From Bathynomus jamesi (Eukaryota; Arthropoda; Malacostraca; Isopoda; Cirolanidae), in the NCBI GenBank assembly GCA_023014485.1, contig JAJOZX010000918.1, forward strand, positions 941,501-1,005,500: a DNA stretch of 64,000 nucleotides. The letters run 5' to 3'. The notes below the pieces were generated by a model. The model worked only from the letters and a program-made list of their open reading frames with translations. It searched no databases and was not told where the DNA came from. Shown here one piece after another: positions 1 through 11,528 of this stretch (the stretch's first letter is position 1; every line of letters starts with the position of its first letter). Both the position numbers and the translations under genes were made by a program.

Positions 1-864
1 CTGGGCTTAACTAAAAGGACCACCTTCGTCAGATTGTCCAACAGTGCATTCAGTATAAAAGTCGCGAGCGGGAAGTGGCTCAACATACAGTATATACACT
101 ATACAGTATATACTCGTATATATACCTTTCGTCGTTTAGAGTTAGGGGTGTTCCTAGCAACACGGTGGCCTTGAGATTGAACCCCACTGCAAAATAATTT
201 GCGGCGGATCTTGTATATGGTGAAATAAAGTCATTTTCGGTGGATTAGTCTTTTAGAAACTTTAAGATTTCTAGTGTAGTTCGGACCTAGGAGAGACCTC
301 CGAAACCCGGATCTGGAGCGGAGACGAGTAATTTTATAGGTGTGTTTCGGAGTCGCAGTGGAGCGAAGCTGATGCTAGAATTGGTCTAGCCGGCACGGAG
401 CTGGAGCCCGGATTGTCAAGGATCTGACTTGATCCACTCAGAGCACGGCTGTACTCCGCAGCGTAGCTCCGTCTGCATTTGTAAAATTCTTCTTTGTTCC
501 GAGATCCCACACGGCTCCGGGCTCTCTTTTGCTCTAGTATTAAAGAATATATCGAAAGGAAATTATTTAAAATATTAAACGCTAAAACAATATGGTATAT
601 AAAAATAATTTCATACACGTTTTTCAACAAATCCATAAATTACACCACAAAATTTTTTCCCCTTCCCCTACTCCTCTCTCCCCTTCCCCCCCATTTTCTT
701 AGCTCATAGGTGAACAGTTCAAAGAAAATTTAAACGTTTTGTTAAGAAAAAAAACCTTTGTGTCACTTAGCACTCAGCTTAGCATTTATTTATGTATAAT
801 TTTTAAATAGACAATATAAAACTTGGCACGTCAGTTCTTCAAAGAAGAAGGCTGTCTGTATACA
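1..864. other. Left-edge region without a recognised gene
   Basis: No reading frame here resembles a known protein. Short open frames on both strands (around 334-709) overlap each other and have no recognisable domain. The first 50 bases weakly resemble 9390-9430, which suggests a dispersed repeat. Homology to the flank of POT copy 2 begins at about 865. Confidence 0.4.
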
Positions 865-1420
865 TGGTATAAAATTGTTTTACCCAACCTATTATAAATT
901 TTTCTAAATTCTTAAAATTTTCTGTAATTTAATATTTTTTCGGCTAACATTTTTCCACAACTGCGCACCTTCACTCCATATGTTAATTACAATTTTTCAA
1001 AAATAAAAAAAAATTATAGAATTTTTAGATAAATTTTATTACTTCAGCTCAGTAACAAAAAAGTTAATGAAGACAAACTTATAAACACAAAATTTGTTCT
1101 CACAACGAAGTTCTGAAATTTTACGAAATCAGGTAACCACGAGAATAATAATTGGGTTTAAGTCCTTTCATTTTAATTTAAGTTTGAGGTAGGATTTTTA
1201 TAGTAGGTTTTACACTTATGACGAAGAAAAAAAGCAGTAAAGAATCATACATAAATTTTTTAGCTTCATTTGCATATTCTCACAAGTATGCTGAAAATGT
1301 ATACACACCATTAGATATTTTCACAGACTTTCTACGATGCATATACCTACTTAGTTTGCGAGCATTAACTTTGTCCTTATTTCTTTATACAGTTTACGAG
1401 TTAGAAGTTAAATGCCTCAA

Positions 1421-1498
1421 TCAATCTTCTCGTACAATTTCGAGCTCATCGGACTGTTCTTCCTCTTGCTCAGTTGATAGTGGTTTCTGGCAATCCAG
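1421..1498 (-). pseudogene. Possible C-terminal exon of POT copy 1
   Basis: The copy 1 frame ends near 1645 in ...FQKDQ followed by a GTATAA donor-like site. Downstream on the same strand, after an AAG acceptor-like triplet, a 25-codon frame reads a very acidic tail (TEQEEEQSDELEIVRED) and then stops. A charged cytoplasmic tail would be plausible for a transporter. The acceptor has no good pyrimidine tract, and I see no equivalent beside copy 2, which stops earlier. Confidence 0.25.
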
Positions 1499-3767
1499 CT
1501 TGACGATAGTTAGTGCGTGAAAGTTACTCAAATACATTTCAAATTTTTGCGCGGAAATATAAAAAAAATTAAGTTCTATTCATATTGTTTTGCTTTTCTG
1601 AGGTTACACGTACCACAGACTTTATCCTGAGTATAAAATTATACCTGATCTTTTTGAAACGCTGGATTTTCTTCACCGGGAATAACTCTGTCTTTTTCTA
1701 CGAGGATTCTCTTTTGGTTGTTATAATAGCGTGAAAGGAAGAAGAACGCAACAGTGTTTATACCCATCCCAACTGCATATGCGAATATTTCGTTTGATGG
1801 CCTGTATTCAAACTCGCGGTTGCAGTCGTTATTTAGTGATGATAGCGAACAACCAGAACCCGATTGCGAAGGTGAGAAGCCTAACCGCTTGTAATACAGA
1901 TTTCATCGATGTTGGAGCTTCAGAGTAAGCAAAATCCATAGTCGAAACAGAGAATAGAACTTCTCCAGTCGTTATGATTAAGTACTGCGGGAATAACCAG
2001 CCAATGTGTGTGGTCGATGGTTTTGTCATATGAAATACGATACCTTGTCCTTCAGTTACAACTATATCATAAACGCCATCTTGTCTTATATCCGCTATTC
2101 CAATTGTCTCGTTGTCTTCATTTAAAGTATAGGTCTGTGGGCTAAGTGCTTTAAAATCACTTGCATCTCCATCAATCGATAGAGTTTCGACTAGATCTCC
2201 ATACACTAAAGTATATTGATTCCAAATAGCATTAGTCGATGGTGAAGTGTCAATTATTATTCTTACTTTGGCTTCCGCATCCTTGTCTTTTAAATAATCT
2301 TTTGTTGGTTTAAGTACCTATTTTGGTGGATAATAAAACTACGGTTGTTTCATGTTTCTCAATCAATTTGATATTTGATTTCTGGGAATGTGATCCACAG
2401 TTAACATGTATACTATAAATTACCTCCTCATTACTTAAGTTAATTGGTTCTAATTTAAATTCGTGTCCCGCAGGAATTTCGATATTTTCTGGAAGCCAAT
2501 CGCCGGAAAGAGAAGCTATACATTCTCTGGGATTGTATACATTTAATTGAGCTTGCCTCGTGCCAAGAACATTCTGCTCGACAACGATATTAACTACTCC
2601 GTAAACAACGAAAGAAATGCAGCATAGGACCATTGCTATTAACATTTTCGACGTTGTGGTTTTCAGAATTCCTCGTCGATCGAGGAAAGGATAAATAAGA
2701 AACTGTAATAATGGAATAAGAATAAGAGCAAGTAAGGGGTTAAGGGATGACGTAACCTCTGGAGGAATTCTATACGAACCAATTCGATTGTAAAGACGTT
2801 TGGCTTGAAAAAATCATACCCGTATAGTATGGTAGAAGAGAGTCAAAACAGCGGAAAAGTGACGAAAACGAGTAGTACTCTCAAGGTTTTTTTTCAAATC
2901 TTCGATTAATTTTCCATCATATTTATCTCCTGCTCTATCTATCCAGTGGATAACCGTTTACCTTTGTCAGTTATCGATTTTTTAGATGCATCTAAAATGT
3001 ACATTCAGTGAATCTAATAACATTGTGTCAGGTGGAGCCTCGAAGTACCATCTCTTACTACGACAAAAAAGGCTTCAATTAGTTCATGTTGTGGAGGACA
3101 TTACAAAATATCGCATTACAAAATGTCCGATATTACAGTATTAGGATTTAAGATAATTACCCATACAAAATATAACTGTTGATAATATCATGAGGTTAGA
3201 AAGTATCAAGAACGGAATCATAATAACAATCATCCCCGAAGCACTGAATAGATGACCGAAGTTGAGCAGTAAGATAATGACCGAGAAAAGTTCCAGCACT
3301 TGCCACCCAGTGAAATACATACAAAATACCTGAAATGTAAATTTAGTGAAAATACTTCCTTAATTTAAAATATAAAATAATTTGCCGTAAACATAGTGTA
3401 CAATTATTCAAATAATAGAACATTAAACTGTACCGTTGTTGTTGTCTTCTTTGTTCCGGAAGCTTAAATTGGTCAGGTCCGAGTGAAGAGTAGACCGCTT
3501 TCATCAGACCCGCAGATATACCAAAAATAGATATTCCTCCTATTCCCGCTGCCTGAATACCTTCAACGCTTGCCATTATTGGGGCTATCGAAGAAAGGGT
3601 GAAAATGAAGGCTCCAATCGTGCAAATACAACACATTATAAACACAGTTCGGAACTGAAACAAACATAAGAAAATATCGCATGTAAGAAATATGTTTGAG
3701 AATGATCAATGGATGATGCTGACAGGACTGAGACACTTATTTTTATGCAATCAAATTTGCATTTTAA

Positions 3768-3768
<1 letters not shown>

Positions 3769-3817
<49 letters not shown>
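3769..3817. repeat. (TTA)n microsatellite
   Basis: Uninterrupted trinucleotide run in intron 1 of POT copy 1. Confidence 0.95.
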
Positions 3818-3892
3818 GGGAAATCTACATAAATTTTGTATTGTTTTTTGTGTTTTTTGTGTTTTATGTTTTTTTTTAGATTTATATTTTTA

Positions 3893-3966
3893 GAGAGGTT
3901 GAGTAGAGTAGGGTTGAGAGTAGAGTAGAGCAGAGTAGGGTAGAGAGGGTAGGTAGAGTAGAGGTT
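3893..3966. repeat. GTAGA-rich short tandem repeat
   Basis: Imperfect repeats of GTAGA, TAGGG and GAGTA type in about 75 bases. It is probably a degenerate pentamer array and encodes nothing recognisable. Confidence 0.8.
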
Positions 3967-4304
3967 GATAACAGAAAAATATGCAGATAAATATTCGCCT
4001 AAAATAAAAACTGGAAGAGACTGACATGATATTTGTAACGAAAATGTCATTCTTGTGTGTGTATATATATATTTCAAAATCGAAACTTTTATTTTTAAAA
4101 TAAAGATTATAATATATTTCTGCTGTTTTACAGGGAATATTTCTTAAGTGGGCTATTTACTTTATTTAATTTGTCCCTTAATCTTTAGGCTTTACTGGGC
4201 TCTTAGCTTGACTGAAGTTAAAATATGTAATATATAATATTGGTTAAATTAATATTAAATAATATAAATTCATAGATAATCAGTATTAATTAATTTGGAA
4301 TATA

Positions 4305-4415
4305 CAGGATGAGCAAAAAGTCCTTGTGCACCTGTCCAGTGTCCACTTCCAACACAGTGCAGGTACAGGTTCATTACACTTCATGCAGGTGCACAAGGAC
4401 TTTTCACTCACCCTG
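4305..4415. mobile_element. Short MITE, TA target site, Tc1/mariner type
   Basis: A 111-bp inverted-repeat element. The left end starts CAGGATGAGCAAAAAGTCC and the right end, read inverted, starts CAGGGTGAGTGAAAAGTCC. About 27 of 30 terminal bases match. TA flanks both sides (4303-4304 and 4416-4417). It has no coding capacity. The CAGGGTG-like end and TA duplication fit a Tc1/mariner-derived MITE. Confidence 0.8.
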
Positions 4416-4464
4416 TACAAACGAACTATCATAGTTCAAAATACGACCTATATTAAAACTTAAA

Positions 4465-4632
4465 TCATTATTATAGATATGATACAAATACAGTCAGTCA
4501 TTATTACAGATATGATGCAAATACAGTCAGTCATTATTATAGATATGAGGCAAATACAGTCAGTCATTATTACAGATATGATGCAAATACAGTCAGTTAT
4601 TATTATACTGTAGATATGATACAAATACAGTA
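4465..4632. repeat. 33-bp minisatellite, about 5 units
   Basis: Tandem units containing AGATATGATGCAAATACAG with one or two substitutions each. The array lies just beyond the 3' end of the LINE remnant that follows and may be part of its tail region. Confidence 0.85.
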
Positions 4633-4639
4633 CAAGTAA

Positions 4640-5650
4640 TACAGTAATATATATTTAATCCTAAATTTTTATCAGTATTCCATTATTAAAAGAGATTACA
4701 ACTTATTTTGAAACGTAACTTTAGAAATATTTTTTATATCAGTACTTAACTCACTCCCTAATTTTAAATCCAACGAAAATGGGTGATTTTGGGGATGAAG
4801 ACAATCTAAATTGAGGAATAACATGCTTCGATCTACTCCTTGTCTGCATGGTATGATTGAATTTCTTGATGAGTTACAAAGTAATTAATGATTTTGTTCA
4901 TAAATTTGTAAATAAAAATAAAAGGTGTGATTTTGATTATATCTTTGGTCTTTAATCATTTTAACTCTTTAACAAATGCACTTGAATAATCACGAAAATC
5001 AGCATCGGATAATAACCTTATTTTAAAGGGTTGTCAGCGGAATTTCCCCATGCAAGGATGCAGAACGTTATGAAAAGATGATTCTGTTAAAGAAGCAATG
5101 AAAACTGTTGAGGGACTACATTTTCTAAATTTAAATTTTGTAGCAACGCTCTTTGAAATAATTTTTTTTGAGGTATAATTTATATGGTCATTCCATTGCA
5201 CATTCTTATCTTGCATTACACCACGAAATTTCGTTAGAGTACACTCCTTTCCAGATACACATTTTGTTTGTTATAATAATCATCACATTTGTTGATATTT
5301 AGAAGGAGTTTATTAGAGGTTGACCATTTCATAACTTTGATAAATTCTGGTTTAAATATGTTCTTAACTGTATTAACATATTTGCAAGAAAAAGACAGTT
5401 ATTTCTTCTGCAAACATTATGAAGTTAAATATATTAGAATAGCGTGGAAGGTCATTTATATATTATTATAAAAATAACAGTGAACCCAAGACTGAACCCT
5501 GGGGTACACCAATTTTTACAATTATTTTAGATGAACATACCCTTTTTACTGGTACAGATTGATATCTATTGGACAAGTAACCATATAGTTTGTAAAGTAA
5601 AATTTCATTTGAACTGGATCGTAGTTTTTATTTTATGAGCCAATAAAATG
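4640..5650 (-). pseudogene. Degenerate non-LTR retrotransposon (RT fragment)
   Basis: Read on the minus strand, around 5480-5515 there is IGVPQGSVLGSL, the reverse transcriptase motif before the catalytic aspartates. Around 5216-5034 lies W-NDHINYTSKKI-SKS, typical of the thumb/connection region. Around 4900-4750 lies a tail containing TRSRSKHVIPQ. The frame is broken throughout, so this is an old 5'-truncated copy. The clade cannot be assigned with confidence. Confidence 0.65.
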
Positions 5651-5795
5651 TGAAAAAATATTTTAGGTACTAGGCCACATTACGTATCCCAGTATACTGT
5701 ATAGCAGGAATTTCCAACTTTCTTACAGTCGACGAAACACATTTTCTACCATGCTTTTCGAAGTACAACCATTACGAAGGAAGGAAGGTGCGCAT

Positions 5796-8700
5796 TAGGG
5801 CGGAGTGAAAAACTCATTTTTCGAATTTTCAAATTGGCTAGTGTGGAAAATGTGTGGAGTAGTGAGGAAATAAGCTGGTATAAATTTAAAATCATAACAT
5901 TAATATCTTCAGGTGCCACAATGACCTTCAATATTGAAAAAAATTGAAAAAAGCAGATTTTAACCAATAATTACAGAAGAGTCCACGATGCACAATAGAC
6001 AAGAATTTATTCACACTTGTATAAAAATAGCTCAGTCAACCTTTAAAAAAAGTTTCTATTCTCTAAAAACAGTTTTCTATAGTCAGCTCACTCAGCTGTC
6101 ACGTGAGTACCTCGGTTCAGTGTAGCTGTCGCTCTCGTAGCAGGTGGGTGTTCTGTTGTTGGCGTTACTCAGATAGTCTAAACTATATTTCTTATATATT
6201 TTGCATTTCTATATTGTGTTGCCCTAAGTTTGCCATGTACTATTAACTGAAATTAACGTATAATTGATATTAGCTCTTTCTTTTTCAGATTTGTATACTT
6301 TCAAAATGTCTCGAGTTTGTGCAAAATCAACCAGGGCCTCAACTGAGTGCCCCATGTTTGGTATGGGGGAAGATTTGTGGCACAGGAATCTTCCTACATA
6401 CGAAGGAGTTTTTAAATATTACTTGTTTGTAAGAAACGATTTGAAACAGAATACTAATAAAGATCCTTCAATATCTCAAATATTAGAACAAGTTGTTGAT
6501 AAATTGAAAACAATTTGGGAAAGTGCTTCCGTCCCAATTCTGTCAGACAGGCGAATTGAAACAATGTTCAGAAGCTACCACGAAAAGTATCGTGTCATTA
6601 TGAAGCCATTCCAAAGCAGAAAAAATTCTGAAGCTTACAAAGCAAAGATTGATATGTTCAAAAGAGAAGCACACACGAAACTTTTTGACATTGCAGCGTG
6701 CAAGTGCAAAGTACTAACACAATGTTCTTGTCCCAAAGAAAAAACGGTTCCAACGGAAGAAGTGACGTTCCTCTTAGATCAAAGGAGTGAAAGAAAACTG
6801 TTTATTGATAGAGTAGATATTACACTCTCAAAGAAAAAAGCATCTACGTTGCTAAGAAAGCAAAAAGAAGCTGTGAGGCTCACCAAAGAATCTTCACAGG
6901 AGAAATTGCAGGATACAAATGTTGAATTATCATCATCGACATCAAATAGTGAAAGTGAATCTGGCGAAATATCAGACGATACATTTCCAGAGCCAGTTAG
7001 CTCGAAGAGAAAGCTCGAACAACCTGAAGAACAATTATTCAAGAAAAGGAAAACTACAAATCTACCTTCAGTGGCTACTGCTTGTGACAGGACTGCAGTT
7101 TCAGATCGAGCTGCAGCATTCATTGTTAGTGCAGTATTGCAAGATATTGGAGAAGTTTCTATTGACAATACATCTGAAGTAGTGGATAGGAGTAAAATCA
7201 GAAGAGAAAGACAAAAGAAGAGATCAGAAATTATGAAAGATCAAAATCAGGTCCCAATCAGAGGAACCTATTTTGATGGTCGAAAAGATTCTACACTCTT
7301 CCAAGAAAAAAAAGAGTCCAAAGTATATCAGAAGAAGGTAACAGAAGAACATATCACTTTAGTGAGAGAACCTTGTTCAGATTATTTGGGCCATTATTCT
7401 GTGAATTCTGGATCAGCTGAAGAAATATGTAAAGGAATGTTTGAGTATATTGGAAATAATGACATGAACCTGGAAAACCTTGTTGCCATTGGATGCGATG
7501 GTGCAGCAGTCAACACTGGAGAAAAGGGAGGCGTTATAAGGCTTATAGAATTGAAGCTGAAGAAGCCAGTTCAACATTTAGTGTGCCAGCTCCATGCCAA
7601 TGAATTGCCATTACGCCATTTAGTTGCAAAGCTGGATGGAAAAACATCTGGCCCCCGCGGATTCACCGGTCCTATTGGCAGGGAATTAGAGAACTGTGAG
7701 AGTCTTCCTATTGTCGAGTTTGAAAGGATTGATGCTGAGGAACCAACTGTAGACTGTGAAGATCTTAGCACCGACCAAAAATATCTAATTGATATTCATC
7801 AGGCCATAACAAAGGGATATTGCTCTCCAGATCTTGCTCATCGTAGTCCAGGCAAAATGGCACATTCACGATGGCTGACTACAGCAAATCGTTTGCTTCG
7901 TCTATACGTTTCAACTGTAAGTCCATCTGAGAACCTCATGAACATTGCTTCTTTTATAATGAAGGTCTACATCCCAATGTGGTTTTCTATTAAGCAAAGT
8001 ACGTCTTTTGTCAATGGCTCAAAACATGTTTTCAAAACTATTGAACTAACAAGAACACTGAATGACGAAGTAAAGGATATTGTAAACCCTGTCATACAAA
8101 GAAATGCATTTTTTGCAAATCCAGAAAATATTCTAGCATCAATGATTCATGATGACCGCAGCGCCATAAGAGAATTAGCGTGGAGGCGAATAAAAAAAGC
8201 AAGGCAAACAAACAAGGAAAAAGTTGTGACGCGTTTCACAGTACCTGTTATTCAATTTGAAGCTACTGATTATACTGATTTAATTAATTGGCAAAAATGC
8301 ATTGTCACTGAACCACCTGTGACAAGCCACCTGACAGAAAATGAGATTGAAGAATTCATAGAAAACAAGAGTACCCCTCCATTCGAGAAATTCCCTTGTC
8401 ATACACAAGTAGTAGAAAGAATGGTAAAATTAGTGACTGAAGCATCATCAAAAGTATTTGGATTGAACGCGCGAGATGGCTTCATAAGATCAACACTTCA
8501 GTCACGTAAAAAAATGCCATCATTCGAAAGTAAAGCTGAATATAAAGTTTAAATAAAACGTTAATAGAAAAAAACATGCGCAAGGATGGGTGGTTGGGAG
8601 GGCATGGGTGGAGCTCGACACGCAGCCACCTCCTCGTGGTGAGTTCTGGATTATTTAGATCATTAATCAAAAGAACATTGATCTAAATAAACTAAGAGCT

Positions 8701-8960
8701 GCGTAATTCAGTAACTATTTTGGTAATTGTTACACTTAATATATAATAATAACAAGTAAGTTTCAGTTATTGTACTAATGCAGAATATAAGAAAATCATT
8801 ATATTTCACTTTTTTCGACGGCTTTGTGGCACCTGAAGATATAATTTCTCAGGACTAATATTTATGCACAGTCATTATCTATAGAACCCACATATTTTCC
8901 GCACTAGCCATATTTGAATTTCGAAAAAAGGTTTAAAAACCTCATTTTCGATCCGCCCTA
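5796..8960 (+). mobile_element. Complete hAT-like DNA transposon (3165 bp)
   Basis: The element begins TAGGGCGG and ends CCGCCCTA. Imperfect terminal inverted repeats extend about 70 bp and include matching blocks such as GGCTAGTG-GGAAAAT. It is bounded by a perfect 8-bp target duplication, GTGCGCAT, at 5788-5795 and 8961-8968. TAGGG termini plus an 8-bp duplication are the hAT superfamily signature. The interior holds a single uninterrupted transposase gene. It inserted into intron 1 of POT copy 1. Intact ends, a clean duplication and an open frame suggest a fairly recent insertion. Confidence 0.92.
6306..8552 (+). CDS. hAT-like transposase, divergent, full length (748 aa)
   Basis: The ATG at 6306 is chosen because it lies just after a strong acceptor-like tract (TTTCTTTTTCAG, ending about 6289), which suggests a 5'-UTR intron. 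An earlier in-frame TTG start is less likely. The N-terminal third has a conserved block around FKYYLFVRNDLKQ and a Cys-rich stretch (CKCKVLTQCSC). A Ser/Glu-rich acidic linker follows. The core shows YFDGRKD (Asp about 324), GCDGAAVNTG (Asp about 398), the Cys/His segment VCQLHANELPLRHL and HSRWLTTANRL (Arg-Trp about 522). These match the order D, D, C..H, RW of hAT catalytic domains, although TDxWT and other textbook motifs are absent. The stop codon overlaps an AATAAA signal. A frameshifted relative with the same order of motifs lies at 23912-26128. The third catalytic acidic residue was not identified. Confidence 0.8.
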   Translation: MSRVCAKSTRASTECPMFGMGEDLWHRNLPTYEGVFKYYLFVRNDLKQNTNKDPSISQILEQVVDKLKTIWESASVPILSDRRIETMFRSYHEKYRVIMKPFQSRKNSEAYKAKIDMFKREAHTKLFDIAACKCKVLTQCSCPKEKTVPTEEVTFLLDQRSERKLFIDRVDITLSKKKASTLLRKQKEAVRLTKESSQEKLQDTNVELSSSTSNSESESGEISDDTFPEPVSSKRKLEQPEEQLFKKRKTTNLPSVATACDRTAVSDRAAAFIVSAVLQDIGEVSIDNTSEVVDRSKIRRERQKKRSEIMKDQNQVPIRGTYFDGRKDSTLFQEKKESKVYQKKVTEEHITLVREPCSDYLGHYSVNSGSAEEICKGMFEYIGNNDMNLENLVAIGCDGAAVNTGEKGGVIRLIELKLKKPVQHLVCQLHANELPLRHLVAKLDGKTSGPRGFTGPIGRELENCESLPIVEFERIDAEEPTVDCEDLSTDQKYLIDIHQAITKGYCSPDLAHRSPGKMAHSRWLTTANRLLRLYVSTVSPSENLMNIASFIMKVYIPMWFSIKQSTSFVNGSKHVFKTIELTRTLNDEVKDIVNPVIQRNAFFANPENILASMIHDDRSAIRELAWRRIKKARQTNKEKVVTRFTVPVIQFEATDYTDLINWQKCIVTEPPVTSHLTENEIEEFIENKSTPPFEKFPCHTQVVERMVKLVTEASSKVFGLNARDGFIRSTLQSRKKMPSFESKAEYKV

Positions 8961-8968
8961 GTGCGCAT

Positions 8969-9424
8969 ACCACTAATCAAGACGGTATGGAGGGGAATGT
9001 GATATTCACTCTTGAATTTTCAGCCTTATCTAAAAAAATTATTTATTCTAGTGATTCTTGTGATATTCATCAACATTTGTACTGATTCAAAATTTTCATT
9101 TTGGCCTTGCACGTTATTGCTAAATAATTTGAAATCTATTTGGACGGCAACTTGGACAGCATGCAAACTCGCAGTCAGAAAGGTTGCGGATCATTCATTT
9201 ACAACTAATATTACTTTTGAAAACATTGTCATGAAAATAATTATCAATTAGTAAGCTGCGTATCTATAACCCTCTATTTATAACCCTCTTGCGTACCACC
9301 TAAAAGAGCTCAACGGACCGCCGGTGGTACGCCTACCACAGGTGGAGATTCAAATCCCAGATATCAGGATTTCTCTCCATACTATTTAAACTAAAAAGGA
9401 CCCTTCCTCAAAACGCACTCTTTA
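8969..9424. other. Intron sequence of POT copy 1, no feature recognised
   Basis: A 79-codon open frame at 9012-9251 has no recognisable domain and is probably chance. Around 9300-9370 there is a small inverted motif (CCACC/GGTGG) and a B-box-like GATTCAAATCCC that may be the remains of a SINE. Confidence 0.4.
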
Positions 9425-9432
9425 TCCTATAT

Positions 9433-9617
9433 CAGTGCTGTCCAACTTCTATAAAGCGCAGCCAAGATGTTGCCTATAATCATACACTGTTGGTTAATAC
9501 GACTTAGGAACCCGCTGAATGTTGTTCTCCCTACTAGAAATGACAAAATAGGGAAGAAAATTCAGAAATGAAATTTGGCAAAAGTCCATTCCGCGGGCCG
9601 CAAGTTGGGCAGCGCTG
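9433..9617. mobile_element. 185-bp non-autonomous hAT MITE
   Basis: Ends CAGTGCTGTCCAAC and, inverted, CAGCGCTGCCCAAC. It is flanked by a perfect 8-bp duplication TCCTATAT (9425-9432 and 9618-9625). No coding content. Confidence 0.9.
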
Positions 9618-10084
9618 TCCTATATTATTCCTTCATCCATCCACATTTATTATATTGCATTACAACATGGGGTAGCTCAAAGAAATATATAAAACATTAT
9701 TTAGGATTAAAGACACATTACTTGTGATTGTTCATTTCTTATCTTTCATGTCTAATATTGATTTCTTTGTATGGTATTTGTATAATACCTTCAATAATGT
9801 TCCTGCATTTGTTGTATCGATAATGATAATTTAAGATTAATACCTACCTTAATTATTAATAATTAATTATTAAAATAACTATATGTTTATTTTTAATAAG
9901 AGCCCAGTAAAGCCTAAAGCTAAAAGGCCAACTTAAATAAAATAAATAGTCCAGCTTCACAGTTATTTATGTTATTGAAAATTGTAAGACCAATGTTTTT
10001 ATTTGATTATTAATAAAGGTTATTAAAAGAAAATATTAACTTGGAAGTAATTCATAAAAATGTCAATTCAAAATGTCATTTCAA

Positions 10085-10335
10085 ATAATGATAACAGACA
10101 AAGTCACACTTTCCCATTGTTTAAGGAGCTAAATATTTTAAAACTAAATGATTTACACAAATTCAATGTTGCTGTCAATATGTTCAAAGTTATCAATAAA
10201 AATCAACATACATCACTCATTCAAAGAGCAATCACTCCCCCCCCCCCGCACCTCATCAAATTCAGCCTAATTATAACACTAGACTCCACAGAGGTTTTCT
10301 ATACAAACAAAACTATACAATGGAAACTTCATTAG
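10085..10335 (+). pseudogene. LINE C-terminal fragment
   Basis: The frame contains PLFKELNILKLNDLHKF, the segment that follows the reverse transcriptase in many CR1/L2-like LINEs. Only this end is present, so it is a heavily 5'-truncated copy. A run of C at about 10238-10247 interrupts the similarity. Confidence 0.55.
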
Positions 10336-10515
10336 CTCCTACTCATGTATAAGTTCACTACTGCCATTATTACCATATTAAGTAGGTTTTCATTTTATAA
10401 TTAACTATCTAAAATACGATAATTTCATTAAACATTTTTAACCCGATAATTTATCCCTTTTCCTTTTTTTCAATTAAGTATTATTTATTTTCGGATCAAA
10501 TGTAGAATTCGGTCC

Positions 10516-10672
10516 CCAGCCTTCTTTAGTTAGGTTTATAAGGCTAACTAACGAAATTATCACGACCTAACCTAACCAATCGTTAGGTTAACTGTACGCC
10601 CTTGACGATTGGTTAGGTTAGGTCATGATATTTTCGTTAGTTAGCCTTATAAAGCTAACTAAAGAAGGCTGG
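10516..10672. mobile_element. Foldback element with TTAGG-like arms
   Basis: Two arms of about 70 bp form a near-perfect palindrome. They run from CCAGCCTTCTTTAGTTAG inward to CCTAACCTAACCAATCG and back out to GGCTGG. The inner core (CGATTGGTTAGGTTA and GTACGCCCTTGACG) reappears in the centre of the Mutator-like foldback at 15287-15466. Confidence 0.8.
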
Positions 10673-10689
10673 AGTATATATATATATAT

Positions 10690-10762
10690 GATACACACAA
10701 ACCGTTCCATGCACGGTCTGTGTGTATCATAAAAAACTCAGGGGACCATTCTGAGTTCATTC

Positions 10763-10769
<7 letters not shown>
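10690..10769 (-). repeat. Inverted fragment of the 450-bp repeat, between (TA)n runs
   Basis: Read inverted, this matches the first part of the tandem units at 40937-42172 (GGGAATGAACTCAGAATGG, TATGATACACACAGAC). Its inner end forms a hairpin with GATACACACA in both arms. (TA)n lies on both sides. Confidence 0.75.
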
Positions 10770-10796
<27 letters not shown>

Positions 10797-11054
10797 TATA
10801 TATATATTAAAATTAATAAAGAAGGAAATGTATTTATAAGGAGTATAACACCTCCCCATCCCCGATCCCCCACCCACCCAAAAAACGCTCAATTAAGCTA
10901 AGACGACGCTGTAATATACATCATTTTAAAGATCTTTTTTAAAGATCAAACAAATTAAGTTATTGGAGGAAGGTAAAAAAGTTGGTATCAAGATTTAACC
11001 TTTAAAACAGCGCAGCATTAATCTTTAGTGAGACGGTATATATATATATATCCA

Positions 11055-11148
11055 ACTTACTACTTCACCAGGCGAACTCGAGAGGAGGGGCGAAAAGCTT
11101 GACCTTCGCGAAATGAAAAATCATCGCGCGAAACCTTTGTAAGGTTGT
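11055..11148 (+). mobile_element. 3'-end fragment of a LINE
   Basis: It matches the 3' end of the LINE at 42225-43640, sharing CTACTTCACCAGGC, AACTCGAGAGGAG and AGCTTGACCTTCG. Only the last 95 bp are present, set between two (TA)n runs. Confidence 0.75.
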
Positions 11149-11149
11149 A

Positions 11150-11196
<47 letters not shown>
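11149..11196. repeat. (TA)n microsatellite
   Basis: Uninterrupted dinucleotide run of about 48 bases following a LINE 3'-end fragment. Confidence 0.95.
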
Positions 11197-11199
<3 letters not shown>

Positions 11200-11486
11200 C
11201 GAAAATTTTTAAACCTTAAAAGGAGAGAATTCTTGCTATTTAATTTCATAATGAGGAAAGAATTTTCAAATAGATTCACGGAATTGTTCGTACGATTAAC
11301 GTTTGTAAACGGAAAGAAATTTTAAAATAAGATTCGCGGAATTCTTTGGGTGTGTTCGGAAATTGAATTCGATTTGGATTCGGATGAACTGTGGAGCGAC
11401 GAAGCGAGTGCGTCAGCTCAAATACTTGATAACACGTTACTTAAACAAATCTGTTTCCTTACAAAATTTGCTTTTCTTACAACTGC

Positions 11487-11526
<40 letters not shown>
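11487..11526. repeat. (AAT)n microsatellite
   Basis: Perfect trinucleotide run immediately downstream of exon 1 of POT copy 1, in intron 1. The poly-Asn and poly-Ile frames it creates are not genes. Confidence 0.95.

Positions 11527-11528
<2 letters not shown>

Larger units (their letters stand above)
4144..9955. repeat. Inverted repeat pair bracketing 5.7 kb
   Basis: The segment at 4144-4203 and the reverse complement of 9899-9955 share roughly three quarters of their bases, including the identical block CTTTAGGCTTTACTGGGCTC. Between them lie the LINE remnant and the hAT-like element. They could be the inverted 3' tails of two related LINE copies or the ends of a decayed larger element. Confidence 0.55.

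Noticed and set aside
5289..5471. 60-codon plus-strand frame
   Set aside because: The plausible coding signal here is the minus-strand LINE remnant; this frame has no domain.
6779..7168. 129-codon frame antisense to the hAT-like transposase
   Set aside because: A shadow of the coding strand; low-complexity Ser-rich translation of the acidic linker.
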